Origin: Enterococcus cecorum DSM 20682 = ATCC 43198
GTDB lineage: Bacteria; Bacillota; Bacilli; Lactobacillales; Enterococcaceae
Reading direction: 5' to 3'
Length of the DNA: 64,000 nt
NCBI RefSeq assembly: GCF_000407565.1
Contig: NZ_ASWI01000003.1
Span: forward strand, 683,501 to 747,500
Shown here: positions 60,823 to 64,000 of the stretch, one piece after another
Position numbering within the stretch: position 1 is the stretch's first letter
Layout: each line of letters opens with the position of its first letter
The notes under the pieces: generated by a model
The model's database searches: none
Told to the model about the DNA's origin: nothing
Seen by the model: the letters and a program-made list of their open reading frames with translations, nothing else
Translations under genes and position numbers: made by a program

Positions 60823-61970
60823 TGAAAACGAGACGACCGGAGTCGTCTCGTAAAAAAGTCTAACTTTTGGGGGTCACCTCAAAACTGATAGTCTTATATC
60901 CTTTCATTTTTGTGATGATTGCTCTGTTGAACTTAAATGTGATGTATATTTTTCGTTTTTTATTTCATATTGAAGTGATTAACCTCTTCTCTTTATCACC
61001 CTATTCTGATTTTACAATGGGCGTTTCCTTGCTAGTTCTATTGCTATTATGTTTATTCAGAAAAAGATGGTTGGATGACGAAATTATGCTCAGCAACAAG
61101 TAGTTAGTCTCGCTCTATACGATTTTGGTATTAACTTGTATGATGATATTTTATGTGAATCATTACCAACATTTGATTCATCCGCTTAAAGATGGAGCGT
61201 TATTTGGATTTTTTTCAGTATTTTCTGCTACAATTTTAAATTTTTTAGGTGTTTATCAAGTGATTCTAGCCCAAAATTATAGCCTATTAGAAGAAAATTT
61301 TCGACTTCAACAACAATTCCATTCTATGCAAGAGGTTTATTTTGAGAATATTTTGCATCAGAGTAAGCAGACTAGAAATTTCCGTCATGATATGAAAGCT
61401 CATTTTCAAACAATTGCCCAAATCGCTCAAGAGCACAATGATCAAGCAGTGATGAATTATTTGGATGAAATCGCGCATCTTTTTCATTTTGATAAGCAAT
61501 ATTTTTATACAGGGAATCAGATAATCGATATCTTGTTGACGAATTTAATCGAAAAAGCACGCGAAAATAATATCACAGTTAATATAGAAGGAATCATTCC
61601 AAAAGACTTAAATGTGGATTCCGTTGATTTAACGATTATTTGCTATAACTTATTACAAAACGCGCTAGAGGCAACAATCCTAGAAAAAATGATTTCTTTA
61701 GTGTGTCATGTTCGATTAAGAATCAACAATTTATTTTTGTTGTGAAAAATAAGGTATCAAATGAAATCAGTATTGAAAATGGACTGATTAAATCTCAAAA
61801 AGCAGATGAGAAAAATCACGGTTTGGGTTTGAAAAATGTTAGAGATGCTGTTGAAAGAAGTAAGGGAATTTTTGATATCAACGTTAAAAATCAACAGTTT
61901 ATAGCTAGAGTCGTTTTGCCCTTAGATTAGTTGAAAATATTTGGTTGTAATCAAATGTTTTTAGTATAGA

Positions 61971-62002
61971 CTGCATTTCGTTGATAAAACCTGCATTTCG
62001 TT
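61971..62002. promoter_or_regulatory. LytTR-type direct repeats
   Basis: CTGCATTTCGTT occurs at 61971-61982 and 61991-62002, 20 bases apart (two helical turns), the architecture of binding sites for AgrA/ComE-class regulators. A -10-like TACAAT (62035-62040) without a good -35 follows. It is probably the target of the now-broken regulator. Confidence 0.65.
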
Positions 62003-62071
62003 AATGTATTCTTATTTTTTTGATTTATATGAATTACAATTAAGTTGACGAGAGGAAAGTGTGGTTATAAG

Positions 62072-62122
62072 ATGACTTTTCATAAGTGGTGGCAGCGATT
62101 ACTCATTAGCCGTTATAGATAG
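62072..62122 (+). CDS. Possible 16-residue cationic peptide
   Basis: ATG 62072 to TAG 62120 encodes MTFHKWWQRLLISRYR, basic and amphipathic, behind AGAGGAAAG (62051-62059, spacing long). It is the first reading frame after the LytTR-type repeats and could be a signalling or membrane-active peptide. Too short to be sure it is expressed. Confidence 0.35.
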   Translation: MTFHKWWQRLLISRYR

Positions 62123-62149
62123 AACATGGATGAAAAGAAGGGAAAAGCG

Positions 62150-62317
62150 ATGAAAAAAGACCATTTATTAATCTTTAGTTTTGTATTAGCATTTTTACTG
62201 TCGATAATTTTCAATGCATATCTTCCTTCCGTTGCAAAAGTATTTAATTTTGTCACTTTTTGGATGCTAATTGCTGTGATAGTATATAGAGTCTTAATAA
62301 ATAGAAGAAAGAGATGA
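62150..62317 (+). CDS. Small two-helix membrane protein, unknown
   Basis: About 55 residues, two hydrophobic segments (LLIFSFVLAFLLSIIF and FVTFWMLIAVIVYRVL) and a basic tail. ATG 62150 fits AAGGGA at 62138-62143; ATG 62126 is an alternative. In a cluster of small ORFs downstream of the quorum-sensing pseudogenes, so immunity or bacteriocin-type roles are possible but not shown. Confidence 0.5.
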   Translation: MKKDHLLIFSFVLAFLLSIIFNAYLPSVAKVFNFVTFWMLIAVIVYRVLINRRKR

Positions 62318-62332
62318 AGAAGGGAATTTCAG

Positions 62333-62593
62333 ATGGTAATTAAGAAGTATTATCCAGTTCTACTTGTGATTGGTCTGTTGTTTTGGTTGAGTGTGTTTAT
62401 CCTCCCTACTGATTTTTTGAGTGATATTTTGGGAAATTTTCGTTGGGGTGGTGTCGTTGGGTTGATTATTAATCCGATAATTGGCATAATCTGTTTACTG
62501 CTGGCTCTATGCTATAAGAATTATTGGATAGCTGGCTTAAGCATTCTTTTAGCTGGACTTCTTCCACTTGCAATTACGTTATTTGGGTTTTAA
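62333..62593 (+). CDS. Small hydrophobic membrane protein, unknown
   Basis: 86 residues, about three hydrophobic segments, start MVIKKYYPVLLVIGLLFWLS, no recognised family. Separated from the previous ORF by 15 bases with GAAGAAGGGA as ribosome site, probably one transcript with it. A hairpin TCATTCTCC/GGAGAATGA (62599-62633) follows. Confidence 0.5.
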   Translation: MVIKKYYPVLLVIGLLFWLSVFILPTDFLSDILGNFRWGGVVGLIINPIIGIICLLLALCYKNYWIAGLSILLAGLLPLAITLFGF

Positions 62594-62598
62594 GTACG

Positions 62599-62640
62599 TC
62601 ATTCTCCTTCGAAAATTAAATGAGGGAGAATGATTATTTC
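62599..62640 (+). terminator. Possible terminator after the small membrane ORFs
   Basis: TCATTCTCC (62599-62607) pairs with GGAGAATGA (62625-62633); T content afterwards is modest. Confidence 0.6.
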
Positions 62641-62656
62641 GTTATAATGGTAACGC

Positions 62657-62685
62657 TTTATACTAAGTGTGAGTTGTGATATAAT
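62657..62685 (+). promoter_or_regulatory. Putative promoter of the 62791 gene
   Basis: TTTATA (62657-62662), 17-base spacer, perfect TATAAT (62680-62685). The ~105-base leader that follows contains inverted segments (GAGTAACA with TGTTTACTC, GGATAG with CTAATCC), which may fold. Confidence 0.6.
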
Positions 62686-62790
62686 GAACTTGTAGAAGTG
62701 ACGGAGTAACAAAGGGATAGGAAAAATCTTGATAGCTAATCCTGTTTACTCATCATTGGAGTTACACATTAGAAAGAAAGGGTGAGTCTT

Positions 62791-63021
62791 ATGTTGCAAG
62801 AATTAAACAAAAAAATGAGAAGTCTGGATCTAAAATTTAGAAGTTTAGATAGTACGATGAAATTTTTGGTTGTCATTTATGGCGCGCTATTTGGCTTTAT
62901 GACTGGTTACTTAATCTATAAATTATTTGTGGTACACGACTATTTCTTTCTATTCATTTACATTATTTTTATGATTGGAATGTATATCAATTTGTATTTT
63001 CAAAAAAAGTATCCGATGTGA
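62791..63021 (+). CDS. Small two-helix membrane protein, unknown
   Basis: About 76 residues: an amphipathic N-terminal helix (LNKKMRSLDLKFRSLDS) and two membrane helices ending YFQKKYPM. No recognised family. ATG 62791 is behind GAAAGGGTGA; GTG 62782 falls within it. Single gene with its own promoter and terminator. Confidence 0.6.
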   Translation: MLQELNKKMRSLDLKFRSLDSTMKFLVVIYGALFGFMTGYLIYKLFVVHDYFFLFIYIIFMIGMYINLYFQKKYPM

Positions 63022-63086
63022 GCTTGCTTTGAGTGCGTGCTACTTTTTAAAAATGATAAAGGAATACGGAATTTAGGTATAATTAG

Positions 63087-63127
63087 AAACGATGTGATGA
63101 ATTTGATTTCGGGCATCGTTTTTTTGT
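63087..63127 (+). terminator. Terminator before ftsK
   Basis: AAACGATG (63087-63094) pairs with CATCGTTT (63114-63121), followed by T's. A TATAAT at 63139-63144 may begin the ftsK transcript. Confidence 0.8.
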
Positions 63128-63172
63128 CATATTTTTAGTATAATGGAAAGGATGAAGGGGTTGAAATGATTT

Positions 63173-64000
63173 ATGGCGCAAAGAAAGAAAAGAAAATCGA
63201 CCAAGAGAACAAAAAAACAGCAAGCCAATAATCAAACCATGGCAATGATTATTACCGGCTTTTCTTTTATTTTTTTAAGTTTACTTGGTTTATTTAAATT
63301 AGGCTTTTTAGGCATTTTATTTGCCAATATATTAAGATTTTTTGTTGGAAATACGTACCCATTATTAGCGGTAATACTCATTTTTTATGGAATCTGGTTA
63401 TTGGTCAAACATCAGCTCACCGTCTTTGATTCTCGTAAGCGTAGTGCTGGTTTGGCATTAACCTATGTTGGGATATTAGTGATTGTTTCGGCGATGCTTT
63501 TTGCGAAGATTCATACTAAAAATCCTAATATTTTAGGAACAACGCTAAATCTATGGGTGAGTGATTTAAAACATAGCCAAATTAGCCAAAGTCTTGGTGG
63601 AGGCATGATTGGTGGCGCGCTCTACCAAGTAACTTACTTCTTAGTGGCCCAATTTGGTAGTTATGTATTGGGTGTCTTAAGTATTTTTGTTGGGGTCTTT
63701 TTATTTACGCAAAAGTCGGCGCAAGATTTGATTGATTTTCTTCAAGATTTTGGCGAGGCAATTAGTCAACGTCTCAAGGTCAGTGAAGAAAAACAAAAAT
63801 TGCGTGAAGAAAAGAAAAAGGCCAAACAAGCGAAAAAAGAGGCTGAAAAAGAAGCACTCCGTCAGCAAATGTTAGAACAGCAGAAAAATCAAGTGCGACC
63901 TTTTACTGAAACTGAGGAACAAGAACGCCAACATAAAGCACCAGAAATGATTATTGAGCCTCATCAGATGAGTTTGATTGAGCCAACTGAGGCTGAAAAG
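63173..64000 (+). CDS. ftsK: DNA translocase FtsK/SpoIIIE, N-terminal part (cut by window end)
   Basis: 276 codons without a stop before the window ends. A basic start (MAQRKKRKSTKRTKKQQ) is followed by four or five membrane helices (residues ~25-185, including LYQVTYFLVAQFGSYVLGVL) and a Lys/Glu/Gln-rich linker, the layout of FtsK/SpoIIIE N-termini. The ATPase motor domain would lie beyond 64000, so the assignment rests on the membrane part only. Confidence 0.85.
   Translation, partial: MAQRKKRKSTKRTKKQQANNQTMAMIITGFSFIFLSLLGLFKLGFLGILFANILRFFVGNTYPLLAVILIFYGIWLLVKHQLTVFDSRKRSAGLALTYVGILVIVSAMLFAKIHTKNPNILGTTLNLWVSDLKHSQISQSLGGGMIGGALYQVTYFLVAQFGSYVLGVLSIFVGVFLFTQKSAQDLIDFLQDFGEAISQRLKVSEEKQKLREEKKKAKQAKKEAEKEALRQQMLEQQKNQVRPFTETEEQERQHKAPEMIIEPHQMSLIEPTEAEK

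Larger units (their letters stand above)
59351..60875 (+). mobile_element. IS3-family (IS150-like) insertion sequence, 1525 bp
   Basis: Bounded by imperfect inverted repeats GACCCCCAAAAGTTAGAC (59351-59368) and its complement ending GGGGGTC at 60875. Flanked by a 3-bp direct repeat ACC (59348-59350 and 60876-60878), as expected for IS3-family transposition. Removing the element and one ACC joins the kinase frame perfectly. Contains overlapping orfA and orfB and, near its right end, a hairpin CGAGACGAC/GTCGTCTCG (60829-60850). Confidence 0.95.
59099..61930 (+). pseudogene. GHKL sensor histidine kinase (AgrC/ComD-type), interrupted by an IS element and further lesions
   Basis: N-terminal membrane part 59099-59350, IS insertion 59351-60875, membrane part and kinase resuming in the same frame at 60879. 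Then an in-frame TAG at 61101-61103 and a frameshift at the (GT)3 tract 61701-61706; removing one GT restores the frame. The kinase keeps the phospho-His region TRNFRHDMKAHFQ, the N-box NLLQNALEA and the GLGLKNV G-box, ending VVLPLD at 61930. Family: peptide-pheromone receptors of the AgrC/ComD group. Three separate lesions mean it is non-functional. Confidence 0.88.

Overview
This window is an AT-rich Firmicutes chromosome segment, most likely from an Enterococcus-type organism (Lactobacillales). The main evidence is a V-type Na+-ATPase operon in the Enterococcus hirae ntp order (I-K-E-C-G-A-B-D followed by ntpJ), the gene pair DUF1831/mnmA beside a cysteine desulfurase, PTS and LicT-type sugar systems, CcpA cre-like sites and T-box leaders. 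The species cannot be fixed from the sequence alone. The window starts in the last codons of ntpI and ends inside an ftsK/spoIIIE gene.

Layout. 1-8055: vacuolar-type Na+-ATPase operon plus the KtrB/NtpJ potassium transporter, giving Na+ export coupled to K+ homeostasis. 8091-26591: an accessory N-glycan/alpha-mannoside utilisation locus. It holds an LplABC-type oligosaccharide ABC importer without its own ATPase, a YesL-like membrane protein, a YesM/YesN-type two-component system, a ROK kinase, a GntR/LacI-hybrid repressor and intracellular glycosidases of families GH92, GH125, GH38, GH20 and GH1. The gene set resembles, from memory, the pneumococcal N-glycan processing locus. 26952-37041: sugar uptake with TreR and a trehalose-type PTS, a NupC-type nucleoside transporter, a LicT-controlled beta-glucoside PTS with a 6-phospho-beta-glucosidase, and a Gfo/Idh/MocA oxidoreductase. 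37092-42213: two amino acid permeases and a TelA/XpaC pair. 42419-49076: housekeeping genes (Nudix, MTA/SAH nucleosidase, isochorismatase-like hydrolase, PRPP synthase, cysteine desulfurase, DUF1831, mnmA). 49528-55573: DUF1033, topoisomerase III, an MFS exporter, the MsmK-type sugar ABC ATPase (the likely motor for the N-glycan importer) and a PucR-type regulator. 55587-58226: a T-box-controlled amino acid ABC transporter; the specifier reads CAC, so histidine is likely. 58374-61930: a LytTR response regulator and GHKL histidine kinase of the quorum-sensing (AgrAC/ComDE-like) type, both broken. 61971-63021: LytTR-type direct repeats and several small unrecognised ORFs. 63173-64000: start of ftsK/spoIIIE.

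The most unusual features are these. (1) A structured non-coding repeat occurs between ntpG and ntpA and again directly after mnmA. Both copies span exactly 128 nt, begin AGGTCGT, end ACGCCGT and fold into long hairpins with different internal sequence; partial copies lie at 49211 and 55903. (2) The quorum-sensing pair carries four independent lesions, including a clean IS3-family insertion with a 3-bp duplication. (3) The histidine T-box is followed by a second T-box that has its terminator but no recognisable specifier stem. (4) Operator-like sequence of the mannosidase regulator recurs in the terminator in front of the ABC importer, possibly linking uptake and breakdown.

No rRNA, tRNA or CRISPR array was recognised.
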